A stretch of 64,000 nt of DNA. Origin: Pseudomonas promysalinigenes. GTDB taxonomy: Bacteria > Pseudomonadota > Gammaproteobacteria > Pseudomonadales > Pseudomonadaceae. The notes below the pieces were generated by a model. That model saw only the letters and a list, made by a program, of their open reading frames with translations, did no database searches and had not been told where the DNA came from. Position numbers and translations under genes: made by a program. Of this stretch, positions 8,264-17,599 are shown piece after piece. The stretch's first letter is position 1. Each line of letters opens with the position of its first letter. Location: the NCBI RefSeq assembly GCF_014269025.2, contig NZ_CP077094.1, positions 3,720,001 to 3,784,000 of the forward strand, written 5' to 3'.

Positions 8264-9901
8264 TCAGCGCTGAGCGGCCAACCACGGCCGGCAGCTGGCA
8301 AACATGTCCAGCGACTGCTGGTACACCTCGGTACGCACCTGCAGCAGCCCCAGCATCGAGTGGAACAGGTTGTCCTGGGACAGCGGTGCATCGCTGAGCT
8401 TGGCCAGGCACTGGGTGTCGATGCCAAAGTCCTCCTTGTAGCTGTCGGAGAACCAAGTCAGCAAAGGCACGTGCTTTTGTTGTTCCGGGGCGATGGCATA
8501 GGGCGTACCGTGCAGGAACAGGTTGTACTCGCCCAGCGACTCGCCGTGGTCGGACAGGTAGATCATGGCGGTGTCGACCTGGTCCTGCTTGCTGCGCAAG
8601 GTATCGATCAGCGCAGCCAGAACCTTGTCCGTGTAGGCCAGGGTATTGTCGTAGCCATTGATGATTTCCTGCTGAGTGCATTGGTTCAGGGCATTGCTCT
8701 GGCATACCGGGGTGAAGCGTGCGCCCCCATCCGGATAGCGCTTGAAGTACTCAGGGCCGTGGCTGCCCATTTGGTGCAGCACCAGCACGGTGTCCTTGTC
8801 GAGGTTGTCGAGCAACTCGCTCAGGCCCTGCAGCAAAATTTCGTCATGGCACTCGCCGCCAGCGCACAATTGCGGGTCTTTGAGGTTGCTGACATCGATG
8901 AACTGCACCCGGTCGCAAGTGCCTTTGCACCCCGACTGGTTATCGCGCCACTGCACGGCCAACCCGGCACGCTGGAGGATGTCCAGCAGCCCTTCACGGT
9001 TCTTGGCCACGCGAGCATCGTAGTCTTTGCGCTTCATGCCAGAAAACATGCACGGGACCGAGACGGCCGTTTCGGTCCCGCAGGAATGCACATCGCTGAA
9101 ACTCAGCAAGCCCTGTTCCTTGGCAAGGTTCGGAGTGGTGTCGCGCCCGTATCCCAGCACACCGAAATGATCGGCTCGTGCACTTTCACCCACCACCAGC
9201 ACGGTCAATGATTTGCGCGCGTGTTTCTGCCAGGCCCCATCGCGCCTGGCATCTTCGCCATACGACTGGAACGGCCGCGCTGCGGTACCGACGCGCTCGT
9301 TGACATAACCGATAGTCGCGCCCACGACATTGCTTGGGGTAAGCATCAGGCGCAGTTCGTGATGATTGCGAAACAGCGACGACAAGCCTTGATAATTGAC
9401 CAGTGCCACAGAGCCCAATACGACCACGCACGCGCCGCTGACCACCAGTTTGCCCAAGATTTCACGGTGCCACGGGCGGTAGGCGATCTGCGCTTTGTAC
9501 AACAGTACCGACGGCAGTATGCCAAGCAAAAGTATGTAGGCGGCAAACTTGAACGACATCAAGTCGCGCACTTCCGCAATATTGGTTTCGGCCATGTTAC
9601 GGAACATGCCCGAATCAATCAGCACGCCATACTGGTTCATAAAGTAAGCGGCACTTGCGCCACTGATGAACAGCACGGTCAATAGCGGTTTGAATACGTA
9701 GCGAAAAGCGAACAACGTCAACACTAAATTGAACGCGAACAGCATAAGCACGGCAAACGCCAGGGACAGCCACAGCCCCGTCGGCCCGGCAGGCACTACC
9801 TCTTGCAGGTGCCCCCAGAGGAACATGTTCAGACCGACCAGCAGGTAAACACTGGCCAACAGCGTGACCCATTCAGTCCGCAGGGATTTGAAGTTGAGCA
9901 T
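8264..9901 (-). CDS. eptA: Phosphoethanolamine-lipid A transferase
   Basis: A 545-residue inner-membrane enzyme that moves phosphoethanolamine from phosphatidylethanolamine onto lipid A, lowering negative charge and polymyxin binding. Five hydrophobic helices lie in residues ~10-170, then a periplasmic sulfatase-like domain with VVGESARADHFG (metal Glu), SCGTETAVSVPC (nucleophile Thr near 276), LHQMGSHGP and YLSDHGESLGE (metal Asp/His). Paired cysteines match EptA disulfides. The ATG at 9901 is preferred over a TTG four codons upstream. Monocistronic; no PmrAB-type regulator is adjacent. Confidence 0.93.
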   Translation of the reverse strand: MLNFKSLRTEWVTLLASVYLLVGLNMFLWGHLQEVVPAGPTGLWLSLAFAVLMLFAFNLVLTLFAFRYVFKPLLTVLFISGASAAYFMNQYGVLIDSGMFRNMAETNIAEVRDLMSFKFAAYILLLGILPSVLLYKAQIAYRPWHREILGKLVVSGACVVVLGSVALVNYQGLSSLFRNHHELRLMLTPSNVVGATIGYVNERVGTAARPFQSYGEDARRDGAWQKHARKSLTVLVVGESARADHFGVLGYGRDTTPNLAKEQGLLSFSDVHSCGTETAVSVPCMFSGMKRKDYDARVAKNREGLLDILQRAGLAVQWRDNQSGCKGTCDRVQFIDVSNLKDPQLCAGGECHDEILLQGLSELLDNLDKDTVLVLHQMGSHGPEYFKRYPDGGARFTPVCQSNALNQCTQQEIINGYDNTLAYTDKVLAALIDTLRSKQDQVDTAMIYLSDHGESLGEYNLFLHGTPYAIAPEQQKHVPLLTWFSDSYKEDFGIDTQCLAKLSDAPLSQDNLFHSMLGLLQVRTEVYQQSLDMFASCRPWLAAQR

Positions 9902-10174
9902 CGGCGTTCGCAATCAAGAGTTGTTATCAACCCCAGGGCCGGACGGCACCGTGGGAAAGTTGCGGAACTCTAGAAAGCGCACCATCAATTTTTTGTGAAA
10001 AAGACGGTAACAAATCCGTGAGCCGATGCATTTTTAAACTTTGCGTACATTTTGTTCAGCAACCGTTCAGCCTGGCGAAACCCCGGTTGCTGGGCCACCC
10101 AACCACGCAGGCGGCCAAACGCAGCTATCCTCAAAGGTCAGGATCTTAACGACAACCCTGACAGAGGTGAAAAA

Positions 10175-10411
10175 ATGCCAGTTCCGCATGACCTGCTCGC
10201 TGACCTGCACATTACCGCTGACGCATTCCAGGCGCTCATAGACAAGGACCAGGACCTTCACAAGCTGCACAAGGAATACAACACCAAAGACAAAGAGGTG
10301 CTCGCTGCAGAGGCCAACGGCACCAGCGACGACGCAGTCAACCGCCTGCGCAAGGAGCGGCTGCTGCTCAAGGACAGGATCGAACGAATCATTCATCCGC
10401 CTAAAGCCTGA
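10175..10411 (+). CDS. YdcH/DUF465 small helical protein
   Basis: A 78-residue, highly charged helical protein typical of DUF465: two antiparallel helices with heptads (ALIDKDQDLHKLHKEYNTKD, then RLRKERLLLKDRIERII). Family members are small cytosolic coiled-coil proteins of unknown function. The ATG at 10175 follows an AGAGGTGAAAA Shine-Dalgarno and gives the family length; longer upstream frames lack support. Confidence 0.85.
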   Translation: MPVPHDLLADLHITADAFQALIDKDQDLHKLHKEYNTKDKEVLAAEANGTSDDAVNRLRKERLLLKDRIERIIHPPKA

Positions 10412-10422
10412 ACCTTCCGGTT

Positions 10423-10454
10423 GCCCCTATCGTCGGCACAGCGGCGATAGGGGC
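10423..10454. terminator. Convergent hairpin between DUF465 gene and PLP enzyme
   Basis: Perfect 10-bp stem GCCCCTATCG/CGATAGGGGC with a 12-nt loop between two converging genes. No U-tract on either strand, so termination efficiency is uncertain. Confidence 0.5.
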
Positions 10455-10461
10455 AGCGTTG

Positions 10462-11634
10462 CTATCCAGCCGCTGAGGCCTTCAGTGCGCCGTCCAGATC
10501 CTCGATCAGGTCACGGTAGTCTTCGATCCCCACCGACAAGCGCAACAGGTTCTCGCTGATACCCATCTCGGCCTTCTGTGCAGGGGTCAACGAGTTGTGC
10601 GACATGCTCCAGGAATGGTTGATCATGCTCTCCACCCCTCCCAGGGAGTCGGCAAGCACGAAAATGTGCAGTGCCTCAATCAACCTATTGAGCGCTGCTC
10701 TGTCACCACCTTTGACTTTCATGGCTACCACAGCCCCACCGCTACGCATCTGACGCTGGCACAGGGCATGTTGCGGGTGGCTAGGCAGCCCTGGGTAGAA
10801 CACCTGCTCGACCTGCGGGTGGCCTTCGAGAAAGCGCGCCACTTGTAGCGCATTGGCGCATTGGCGCTCCATGCGCACGTCCAGGGTCTTGATCCCGCGC
10901 AGGGCCAGGTAGCAGTCGAATGGCCCCTGAATCGCCCCCACCGCCATGCTGATTTTGCGCAGCCGCCTGAGCAGTTCATCGTTGGCTGCCACCACCACAC
11001 CGCCAGTCAGGTCGGAATGACCGCCGATGTATTTGCTCGCCGAGTGCATCACCAGGTCTACGCCGAGAGTGATCGGCCGTTGGTTCCAAGGTGAGCAGAA
11101 GGTGTTGTCGATGCAGGTCAGGATCCCGCGGGCGCGGGCCAGGTCGCAGACCGCCTGGATGTCCACCAGGTGCAGCAACGGGTTGGTGGGTGACTCGATC
11201 CAGATCAACTGGGTTTCGGGCTTGATGGCCGCGGCCACTGCCGCGACATCGTTCAGGTCGACATAGGTGGTGGTCAGGCCCGAAGTACGCCCGCGGAAAT
11301 CTTCGAGGATGCGAAACGTCCCGCCGTAAACACCGTTCATCACCACCACATGGGCGTCCTTGGGTAATAACTCCAGTACCGTGGCGGTGGCATTGACCCC
11401 CGACGCGCAGGCTACCGCGCCGACGCCTTCCTCCAAGGCGGCCACACAGCTTTCGTAGGCATGCCGAGTTGGGTTGCCTACCCGGCTGTAAGCGTACTGT
11501 GGGTGGTCATCAAGGCTGCGCTTGATATAGGAGCTGGCGGTGTAGATGGGCGGGAAGATGGCGTTGTCGGCAACGCTGGCCTGCTCACCGGCGTGGATGG
11601 TACGGGTGGCGAAATTACGCGGCTTGTCAGACAT
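10462..11634 (-). CDS. Cys/Met metabolism PLP-dependent enzyme (cystathionine γ-synthase/γ-lyase class)
   Basis: A 390-residue fold-type I PLP enzyme. Visible motifs are YAYSRVGNPTR, ASGVNATATVLELL, ESPTNPLLHLVDI, DNTFCSPWNQRP and the Schiff-base lysine in HSASKYIGGHSD. The family includes cystathionine γ-synthase, cystathionine and methionine γ-lyases and sulfhydrylases, which cannot be separated reliably by eye. Start at ATG 11634 (MSDKP); an upstream ATG at 11646 has no better RBS. It diverges from an Lrp-type regulator across a 136-bp region with two Lrp-like boxes, so amino-acid-responsive control is likely. Confidence 0.85.
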   Translation of the reverse strand: MSDKPRNFATRTIHAGEQASVADNAIFPPIYTASSYIKRSLDDHPQYAYSRVGNPTRHAYESCVAALEEGVGAVACASGVNATATVLELLPKDAHVVVMNGVYGGTFRILEDFRGRTSGLTTTYVDLNDVAAVAAAIKPETQLIWIESPTNPLLHLVDIQAVCDLARARGILTCIDNTFCSPWNQRPITLGVDLVMHSASKYIGGHSDLTGGVVVAANDELLRRLRKISMAVGAIQGPFDCYLALRGIKTLDVRMERQCANALQVARFLEGHPQVEQVFYPGLPSHPQHALCQRQMRSGGAVVAMKVKGGDRAALNRLIEALHIFVLADSLGGVESMINHSWSMSHNSLTPAQKAEMGISENLLRLSVGIEDYRDLIEDLDGALKASAAG

Positions 11635-11710
11635 GGTCAGGCCCATTTTTGGCAGAATTCAAGCCTGCAACTATGGCAATAACCTGTTACGGCGGCAATG
11701 CTGAAGCGCG

Positions 11711-11756
11711 CAGGAAATTTTCCTAGGCGTAGGGTAGTCTGGGGAAAATATTTCTC
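11711..11756. promoter_or_regulatory. Two Lrp/AsnC-type binding sites in a divergent promoter region
   Basis: Site 1, CAGGAAATTTTCCTA (11711-11725), matches 13 of 15 positions of the E. coli Lrp consensus YAGHAWATTWTDCTR and is palindromic. Site 2, GGGAAAATATTTCTC (11742-11756), matches 11 of 15. Their centres are 31 bp apart, about three helical turns, as expected for cooperative Lrp binding. They sit between the PLP enzyme and the Lrp gene. Confidence 0.6.
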
Positions 11757-11770
11757 GCCGGTTCCCTACC

Positions 11771-12232
11771 ATGGACAGTTTCGACCAACACATCCTCACC
11801 CTACTGCAGCGCGATGCGTCAATCTCGCTGAAGGATCTGGCCGAGGCGGTAAACCTATCGACCACCCCTTGCTGGAAGCGCGTGAAGCGCCTGGAGGAAG
11901 ACGGCTACATCCTAGGTCGCGTCGCCCTGCTCGACCCCGAACGTTTGGGGCTGGGGCTGACCGTGTTCGTCCAGCTCAAGACTCAACGCCACGACAGCGC
12001 GTGGCTTGAGCAATTTGCCAATACGGTGAAAGGGTTCGAGGAGGTGATGGAGTTTTATCGCATGTCCGGGGACTGGGACTACATGCTGCGGGTCGTGGTG
12101 GGTGATATCGCAGCCTACGACCGCTTCTACAAAAAGCTGATCACCCGCACAGAGGGGCTGTCGAATATCACCTCCAGCTTTGCGATGGAACAGATGAAGT
12201 ACACCACGGCCTTCCCGGTGCATCGTGCCTGA
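11771..12232 (+). CDS. Lrp/AsnC-family transcriptional regulator
   Basis: A 153-residue regulator. The N-terminal winged helix-turn-helix (DQHILTLLQRDASISLKDLA, then LSTTPCWKRVKRLEEDG) binds DNA; residues ~65-150 form the RAM ligand domain with the VVVGDIAAYDRFYKKLI stretch. It is transcribed away from the PLP enzyme and is probably its local regulator, with an amino acid as effector (inference from position and from the Lrp-like boxes upstream, which also suggest autoregulation). Confidence 0.92.
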   Translation: MDSFDQHILTLLQRDASISLKDLAEAVNLSTTPCWKRVKRLEEDGYILGRVALLDPERLGLGLTVFVQLKTQRHDSAWLEQFANTVKGFEEVMEFYRMSGDWDYMLRVVVGDIAAYDRFYKKLITRTEGLSNITSSFAMEQMKYTTAFPVHRA

Positions 12233-12246
12233 AAGGCGCCGACCCC

Positions 12247-12270
12247 ATCGCGGCTGAAGCCGCACCCACT
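12247..12270. repeat. REP-like palindrome
   Basis: ATCGCGGCTGAAGCCGCACCC resembles a common Pseudomonas REP core: 6-bp arms GCGGCT/AGCCGC around GA. It lies in the 85-bp convergent gap between the Lrp gene and the molybdopterin oxidoreductase. Confidence 0.45.
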
Positions 12271-12317
12271 GAGGCTAGGTGCGACGTTAGCCGCTTAGGG
12301 GCCAGCAAAAGTATCCA

Positions 12318-14648
12318 TCAATCAGCGGTGAGCACGGCCTCGATCCGATTTCCGGCCTTGGCTTTCTCCAGCTTGATCGCGATGAACTTGGAAGTTGGCG
12401 TGTAGGTACCCTCCCCATAACTCTCCAGCGGCACCAGCGGATTGGTCTCTGGGTAGTACGCCGCTGCCTGGCCATCAGGGATGTCATAAGGCACCAGACG
12501 AAAGCCCGACACTCGCCGCTCCACGCCATCCTCCCACAGCGACACCAGGTCAACATGCTCACCGGGCTCAAAGCCCAGGCGGCGGATGTCCGCCTCGCTC
12601 ACGAACACCACCTCGCGCAGGCCGAACACGCCGCGATAGCGGTCGTCGAGCCCGTACAACGTGGTGTTGTACTGGTCGTGGGAACGCATGGTCTGCAGGA
12701 TCAGGTCGGGCTTGTCGCCGCGCGCCAACACCTTGGCGTTGACCAGTTCCTCAGGCAATGCAACGGGCATGAAGCGCGCCTTGCCGGTGATGGTTCGGAA
12801 TTTGCGGTCGGCTGCTTGGTTGCCCAAGTGGAAGCCGCCAGGGTGCTGGATACGCTCATTGAAGTTAGCGAAGCCCGGAATGACGTCGGCGATCATGCTG
12901 CGAATCCGGCCATAGTCGGCTACCGCGTACTCCCAGTCGATCGGCTGGTTGCCCAGCGTCGCCTTGGCCATGCCGGCAATGATCCAGGGTTCCGAACGCA
13001 TGTGCGGCGAGCGTGGGTGCAATTGGCCGTTGGAGATATGCACCATGCTGAAAGTATCTTCCACGGTCACACCCTGCGGGCCCTCGGCCTGCAGATCGAT
13101 TTCGGTTCGCCCCAGGCACGGCAGAATCAGTGCATCACGGCCGGTCACCAGATGCGAGCGATTGAGTTTGGTGGAAATCTGCACGGTCAGCGCGCACTTG
13201 CGCAGCGCAGCATGGGTACGCGGGGTGTCCGGCGTGGCTTGGGCAAAGTTACCGCCCAGGGCGATGAACACCTTGGCCTGCTCCTGCTCCATCGCCTTGA
13301 TGGCCAGCACCGCATTGTGCCCGTGAGCACGTGGCACTCGGAAGCGAAAACGCTTTTCGAGCGCGTCGAGCAGCGCCGCCTTGGGCTTCTCATCAATGCC
13401 CATGGTGCGGTCGCCCTGCACGTTGCTGTGGCCGCGCACCGGCGACAGGCCAGCGCCGGGTTTACCGACATTGCCACGAAGCAGCTGCAGGTTGACGATT
13501 TCCTGCACGGTCGGCACCGAATGGCGGTGTTGGGTGATACCCATGGCCCAACACATGATCACCCGTTCTGCCTTGCGGTACATGCGCGCCGCTAGCTCGA
13601 TCTCGGCCAGGGTCAGCCCCGACTGTTTGACGATATGCTCCCACGGTGTAGCGTCCAGTGCCGCCAAGTAGTCATCCAGGCCACTGGTGTGCTCGGCAAT
13701 GAAAGCATGGTCGAACACCGCTGGCTCGCCCTGTGCCTGGGCTTCGCGCTCCCACTGCAAAAGGAACTTAGCGATGCCACGCATGGCCGCCATGTCGCCA
13801 CCCAGCGCAGGACGGAAGTAGGCACTGCTGGTCGGCTCGGAACCGTTGCTGAGCATTTCAAAGGGGTGCTGCGGGTGCTGGAAGCGTTCCAGGCCACGCT
13901 CCTTGAGCGGGTTGAAACACACCACCTGGGCACCGCGCTTGACCGCCTCACGCAGCGGTTCGAGCATGCGCGGGTGATTGGTGCCAGGATTCTGGCCGAT
14001 GACGAAGATCGCGTCTGCTAGTTCCAGGTCGTCATACACCACCGTGCCCTTGCCGACGCCCAGGGTTTCAGCCATGCCGACGCCACTGGCCTCGTGGCAC
14101 ATGTTCGAGCAGTCGGGGAAGTTGTTGGTGCCGTAGGCGCGGACGAATAACTGGTAGAGGAACGCCGCTTCGTTGCTGGCTCGGCCGGAGGTATAGAACT
14201 CCGCCTGATCGGGGGACTCAAGCGCGCGCAAATGCTTGGCGATCAGCTCGAAGGCTTCCTGCCAGGTGGTTTCAACGTAGTGGTCGGTGGCCGCGTCGTA
14301 ACGCATCGGGTGGGTCAGGCGGCCTTGATATTCGAGCCAGTAATCGGTCTGTTCACGCAATGCACTGACGCTGTATCGGGCGAAGAATGCCGGATCCACC
14401 GAGCGACCCGTGGCCTCCCAGTTGACTGCCTTGGCGCCGTTCTCGCAGAACTTGACCATGTCGCTTTCCGACGACTCGCCCCAGGCGCAGCCTGGGCAAT
14501 CGAAGCCACCGTTCTGGTTGGTTTTGAGCATGGCCCGCAGGTTCTTGAACGCGTTGTCACTGCCCAGCCAACTCTTGGTCACGCTCTTGAGCGCGCCCCA
14601 GCCCGCAGCGGGGCCGTTGTAGTCCCTGATGTGTCGATCCTGGCTCAT
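12318..14648 (-). CDS. FdhF/YdeP-family molybdopterin oxidoreductase
   Basis: A 776-residue bis-MGD oxidoreductase of the YdeP group. The N-terminus has CPGC (Cys51, Cys54) but not the complete CxxCxxxC Fe-S signature seen at the usual spacing in formate dehydrogenase H. The presumed Mo-ligand region is DCSNMCHEASGVG (Cys180/Cys184), with no selenocysteine. Further signatures are VIGQNPGTNHPRM, RGHSNVQGDRTMG and the C-terminal molydop-binding domain (TMRSHDQYNTT). YdeP is linked to acid resistance in E. coli; the substrate is unknown. Start ATG 14648. Proximity to moaA and moaB fits its cofactor need. Confidence 0.88.
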   Translation of the reverse strand: MSQDRHIRDYNGPAAGWGALKSVTKSWLGSDNAFKNLRAMLKTNQNGGFDCPGCAWGESSESDMVKFCENGAKAVNWEATGRSVDPAFFARYSVSALREQTDYWLEYQGRLTHPMRYDAATDHYVETTWQEAFELIAKHLRALESPDQAEFYTSGRASNEAAFLYQLFVRAYGTNNFPDCSNMCHEASGVGMAETLGVGKGTVVYDDLELADAIFVIGQNPGTNHPRMLEPLREAVKRGAQVVCFNPLKERGLERFQHPQHPFEMLSNGSEPTSSAYFRPALGGDMAAMRGIAKFLLQWEREAQAQGEPAVFDHAFIAEHTSGLDDYLAALDATPWEHIVKQSGLTLAEIELAARMYRKAERVIMCWAMGITQHRHSVPTVQEIVNLQLLRGNVGKPGAGLSPVRGHSNVQGDRTMGIDEKPKAALLDALEKRFRFRVPRAHGHNAVLAIKAMEQEQAKVFIALGGNFAQATPDTPRTHAALRKCALTVQISTKLNRSHLVTGRDALILPCLGRTEIDLQAEGPQGVTVEDTFSMVHISNGQLHPRSPHMRSEPWIIAGMAKATLGNQPIDWEYAVADYGRIRSMIADVIPGFANFNERIQHPGGFHLGNQAADRKFRTITGKARFMPVALPEELVNAKVLARGDKPDLILQTMRSHDQYNTTLYGLDDRYRGVFGLREVVFVSEADIRRLGFEPGEHVDLVSLWEDGVERRVSGFRLVPYDIPDGQAAAYYPETNPLVPLESYGEGTYTPTSKFIAIKLEKAKAGNRIEAVLTAD

Positions 14649-14936
14649 GTACTCGATCCTCACGCTTCGATGCTTTTTTTCAGCCTATGGAGCGTAAGAA
14701 AGCGCGTCTAATCGAAAGATCTTACGGGGTGATAAGCGGTTTCGATCACCGGGCGGCAGGTTGACAATGCTCAGTGCCCTTGCAACCCAGCGCCGCCCAC
14801 GCGGCGCCAGAGCCCATGGGCATTGCTGACCTGCGATCAAATGATAGAGCCCATTGATCGACCAGTCAGGGAAAGCAATTTGACGCCTTAGCTGCCAGGT
14901 TATAGCTTGGAGCAAAGCCCCTATTCGAGCGCCAAC

Positions 14937-15941
14937 GTGGAACAAAACAGTCCGGCCCTGATCGACGGCTTCAACCGGAAAATCGACTACCTGCGGATGT
15001 CGGTCACAGACCGCTGCGACTTTCGCTGCGTGTACTGCATGGCCGAAGACATGCAGTTCTTGCCACGTCAGCAGATCCTCAGCCTCGAAGAACTGTTTTT
15101 GGTCGCCGAGCGATTCGTAGCCCTCGGCACCCGCAAGATTCGCCTGACCGGTGGCGAGCCGTTGGTGCGCCAGGGCATCGTCGACCTGTGCAGGCGCATC
15201 GGCGCCTTGCCCGGCCTGCGCGAGCTGTGCATGACCAGCAATGGCTCGCAGCTCGGGCGCCTGGCCCAGCCGCTGTTCGATGCAGGCGTCACGCGCCTGA
15301 ACATCAGCTTGGACAGCCTCGATGCCGAGCGCTTCAAGCAGCTGACCCGCACTGGCGACCTCGACCAGGTCATCGCCGGCATCGACGCTGCGCGCCAGGC
15401 CGGGTTCCAGCGCACCAAGCTCAACTGCGTGGTGCTCAAGGGCCGCAACGAGCATGAACTGGTCGACCTGGTGCGCTTTGCCATTGACCGTGAGCTGGAC
15501 ATCACCTTCATTGAAGAGATGCCGCTGGGAGTCATCAGCGAGCACGAGCGCGGCGAGTCGTTCTGCTCGAGCGATGAGGTGCGTGACCGCCTGAGTGACC
15601 ATTTCACCCTCATCGAGTCCACAGAGTCATCCCAAGGCCCAGCGCGCTACTGGCGCTTGGCCGAGGCTGGGAACACCCGTGTCGGCTTCATCTCGCCGCA
15701 CAGCCACAACTTCTGTGCCACCTGCAACCGGGTGCGGCTGACGGTCGAGGGCCGGTTACTGCTGTGCCTTGGCAATGAACACTCAATGGACCTCAAGCAG
15801 GTGCTACGTGCCCATCCAGGTGATGCTGCGCGGTTGGAGAAAGCCATCCGCGACTCGCTGCACCTCAAGCCCTATCGCCACCACTTCGAAGTCGGTGGTG
15901 AGGTACAGATCCTGCGCTTCATGAACATGACCGGCGGCTGA
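14937..15941 (+). CDS. moaA: GTP 3',8-cyclase (molybdenum cofactor step 1)
   Basis: A 334-residue radical-SAM enzyme converting GTP to 3',8-cyclo-dihydro-GTP. The N-terminal cluster is C27-x3-C31-x2-C34 ([15 protein letters not shown]). The SAM region is TGGEPLVR, and the second cluster is in [20 protein letters not shown] canonical C-terminal GG ends the protein. The GTG at 14937 gives the family length; a TTG ten codons earlier is in frame but lacks an RBS. The bestrophin-like gene follows after 20 bp, presumably on one mRNA. Confidence 0.95.
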   Translation: MEQNSPALIDGFNRKIDYLRMSVTDRCDFRCVYCMAEDMQFLPRQQILSLEELFLVAERFVALGTRKIRLTGGEPLVRQGIVDLCRRIGALPGLRELCMTSNGSQLGRLAQPLFDAGVTRLNISLDSLDAERFKQLTRTGDLDQVIAGIDAARQAGFQRTKLNCVVLKGRNEHELVDLVRFAIDRELDITFIEEMPLGVISEHERGESFCSSDEVRDRLSDHFTLIESTESSQGPARYWRLAEAGNTRVGFISPHSHNFCATCNRVRLTVEGRLLLCLGNEHSMDLKQVLRAHPGDAARLEKAIRDSLHLKPYRHHFEVGGEVQILRFMNMTGG

Positions 15942-15961
15942 ACGGCCGCCTCAGGACCGCC

Positions 15962-16861
15962 ATGATCGTCCACCCGCGCCCCGATGTGCTTCGCGTGCTG
16001 TTCACCCTCAAGGGCTCGATCATCAAGCGCATCGCTCTGCGCTGCCTGATGGTCACCTTGCTGGCTGCGCTGATCGTGCTGGTCGAGCGGCATTACCCGG
16101 CGTTTTTCTACCCGGTCAGCGCCACCCCTTTCACCCTGCTGGGCCTGTCACTTTCTATCTTCATGAGCTTTCGCAACAACGCCTGCTATGACCGCTGGTG
16201 GGAGGGGCGCAAAGCCTGGGGCAAACTGATCATCGAGACCCGCTCGTTCGTGCGCGAAAGCGCGGTGATTGCCGACGCACCGCTGCGCGCCGAACTGCTG
16301 CGCAGCCTGTGTGGCTTTGCCCACGGGCTCAGTGCACGGTTACGCGAAGAAAGCGAAAGGGATGCCGCTGGCCCTTGGCTGAACGCCAACGCCCCGGTGG
16401 CCGCGCATAACCTGTGCGATGGCATCCTGCGCAATATTGGCCAGCACTGCTCGCAGTTGGCCGAGCAAGGGCAGCTCAGTGAATGGCGCTATATGTTGCT
16501 GGAACAGCGGCTGGCCGGGTTGACCGAGGTGCAGGCAACCTGCGAACGGATCAAGGGTACGCCGCTGCCATTCCCCTACACCCTGCTGCTACACCGCACC
16601 ATCTACATTTTCTGCCTGCTGCTGCCGTTCGCCCTTGCTGAACCGCTGGGCTGGCTGGCACCGCTGTTCACCACCATCGTCGGTTACACCTTCTTTGGCC
16701 TGGATGCGATCGGCAACGAGCTGGAAGACCCGTTCGGGCGGGACGAAAACGACTTGCCGATGGATGCCATGGTCAGGACCGTGGAGCGGGATGTGCTGGG
16801 GGCTTTGGGCGTCGAACCATTGCCGCCGGTTTTGCGGCCAGTGGATCATGTGCTGAGTTGA
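15962..16861 (+). CDS. Bestrophin-like (UPF0187) ion channel
   Basis: A 299-residue inner-membrane protein of the bacterial bestrophin family, homopentameric channels (KpBest passes cations; others pass anions). Hydrophobic helices lie at ~25-45, ~55-72, ~205-225 and ~232-250. Family motifs include SLSIFMSFRNNACYDRWWEGRKAWG and GNELEDPFGRDENDLP, the acidic stretch that forms the Ca-clasp in animal bestrophins. Only 20 bp separate it from moaA, which is an unexpected partner. Ion selectivity cannot be inferred. Confidence 0.88.
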   Translation: MIVHPRPDVLRVLFTLKGSIIKRIALRCLMVTLLAALIVLVERHYPAFFYPVSATPFTLLGLSLSIFMSFRNNACYDRWWEGRKAWGKLIIETRSFVRESAVIADAPLRAELLRSLCGFAHGLSARLREESERDAAGPWLNANAPVAAHNLCDGILRNIGQHCSQLAEQGQLSEWRYMLLEQRLAGLTEVQATCERIKGTPLPFPYTLLLHRTIYIFCLLLPFALAEPLGWLAPLFTTIVGYTFFGLDAIGNELEDPFGRDENDLPMDAMVRTVERDVLGALGVEPLPPVLRPVDHVLS

Positions 16862-16885
16862 CGCATTCGCGGCTGTACCGAACCA

Positions 16886-16912
16886 GGGGCAGCGGGTTTA
16901 CCCGCGAAGAGG
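16886..16912. repeat. P. putida-type REP element
   Basis: AGCGGGTTTACCCGCGAAGAGG carries the P. putida REP head (GCGGGTTTACCCGCGAAGAGGC-like). It sits between the converging bestrophin and moaB genes. Confidence 0.6.
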
Positions 16913-16918
16913 TGCAGG

Positions 16919-17458
16919 TCAACCGCGGCTCTGACAAGCGCCCACAGGCTTCAGATGCTTGACGAAATTGCACGGCCGATGCCGCGCATCCAGTTGTTCC
17001 ACCAGGATGCCTTCCCAGGCGGTACGGCAAGCCCCAGTCGAGCCAGGCAGGCAGCACACCAAGGTGCCGTTGGAAATTCCGGCAAGGGCTCTGCTTTGCA
17101 CCGTCGAACTGCCAATATCCAGAATGGACAAGGCACGAAACAGCTCGCCAAAGCCATCGACGCTACGCTCGAGCAGGCACTGCACGGCCTCCGGTGTGCT
17201 GTCACGCCCGGTAAACCCGGTGCCGCCGGTGATCAGCACCACCTGCACATCATCGTCGGCGATCCAGGTGGCGACCTGGGCGCGGATCTTGTACAGGTCG
17301 TCCTTGAGCAGTGCCCGCGCCACTAAACGATGGCCTACCTGCACCGAACGACTGGCCAGTAGCTCGCCGGAGGTGTCGTTATCGAACGTACGGGTATCGC
17401 TGACGGTCAGCACGGCGATATTCAGCGGCACGAAGGCCGCATCCAGTTGAACGCGCAC
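16919..17458 (-). CDS. moaB: Molybdenum cofactor biosynthesis protein B (MPT adenylyltransferase fold)
   Basis: A 179-residue MogA/MoaB-fold protein that activates molybdopterin by adenylation. Signatures are LTVSDTRTFDNDTSG, ITGGTGFTGRDSTPEAV and CCLPGSTGACRTAWEGIL. The length fits MoaB. A GTG start at 17458 is used with AAGGAG 9 bases upstream. It diverges from a LysR gene (141-bp gap). Confidence 0.92.
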   Translation of the reverse strand: MRVQLDAAFVPLNIAVLTVSDTRTFDNDTSGELLASRSVQVGHRLVARALLKDDLYKIRAQVATWIADDDVQVVLITGGTGFTGRDSTPEAVQCLLERSVDGFGELFRALSILDIGSSTVQSRALAGISNGTLVCCLPGSTGACRTAWEGILVEQLDARHRPCNFVKHLKPVGACQSRG

Positions 17459-17599
17459 TCTTTAAGCTCCTTGTCTGGCAGTGTCGTCACGCTAGAGGCA
17501 AGCCATGCCAGCGTCCAATCGATATACCGTACCGTCCGATCAATGACATCTATCGCAGACGTGGGTTAAGGTCTGCACAACCAGACGCCAGGCACCTAC

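Noticed and set aside
12318..14648. Selenocysteine formate dehydrogenase
   Set aside because: No in-frame TGA at the active site; the motif contains Cys (NMCHEASG) and the complete N-terminal FDH-H cluster signature is absent.
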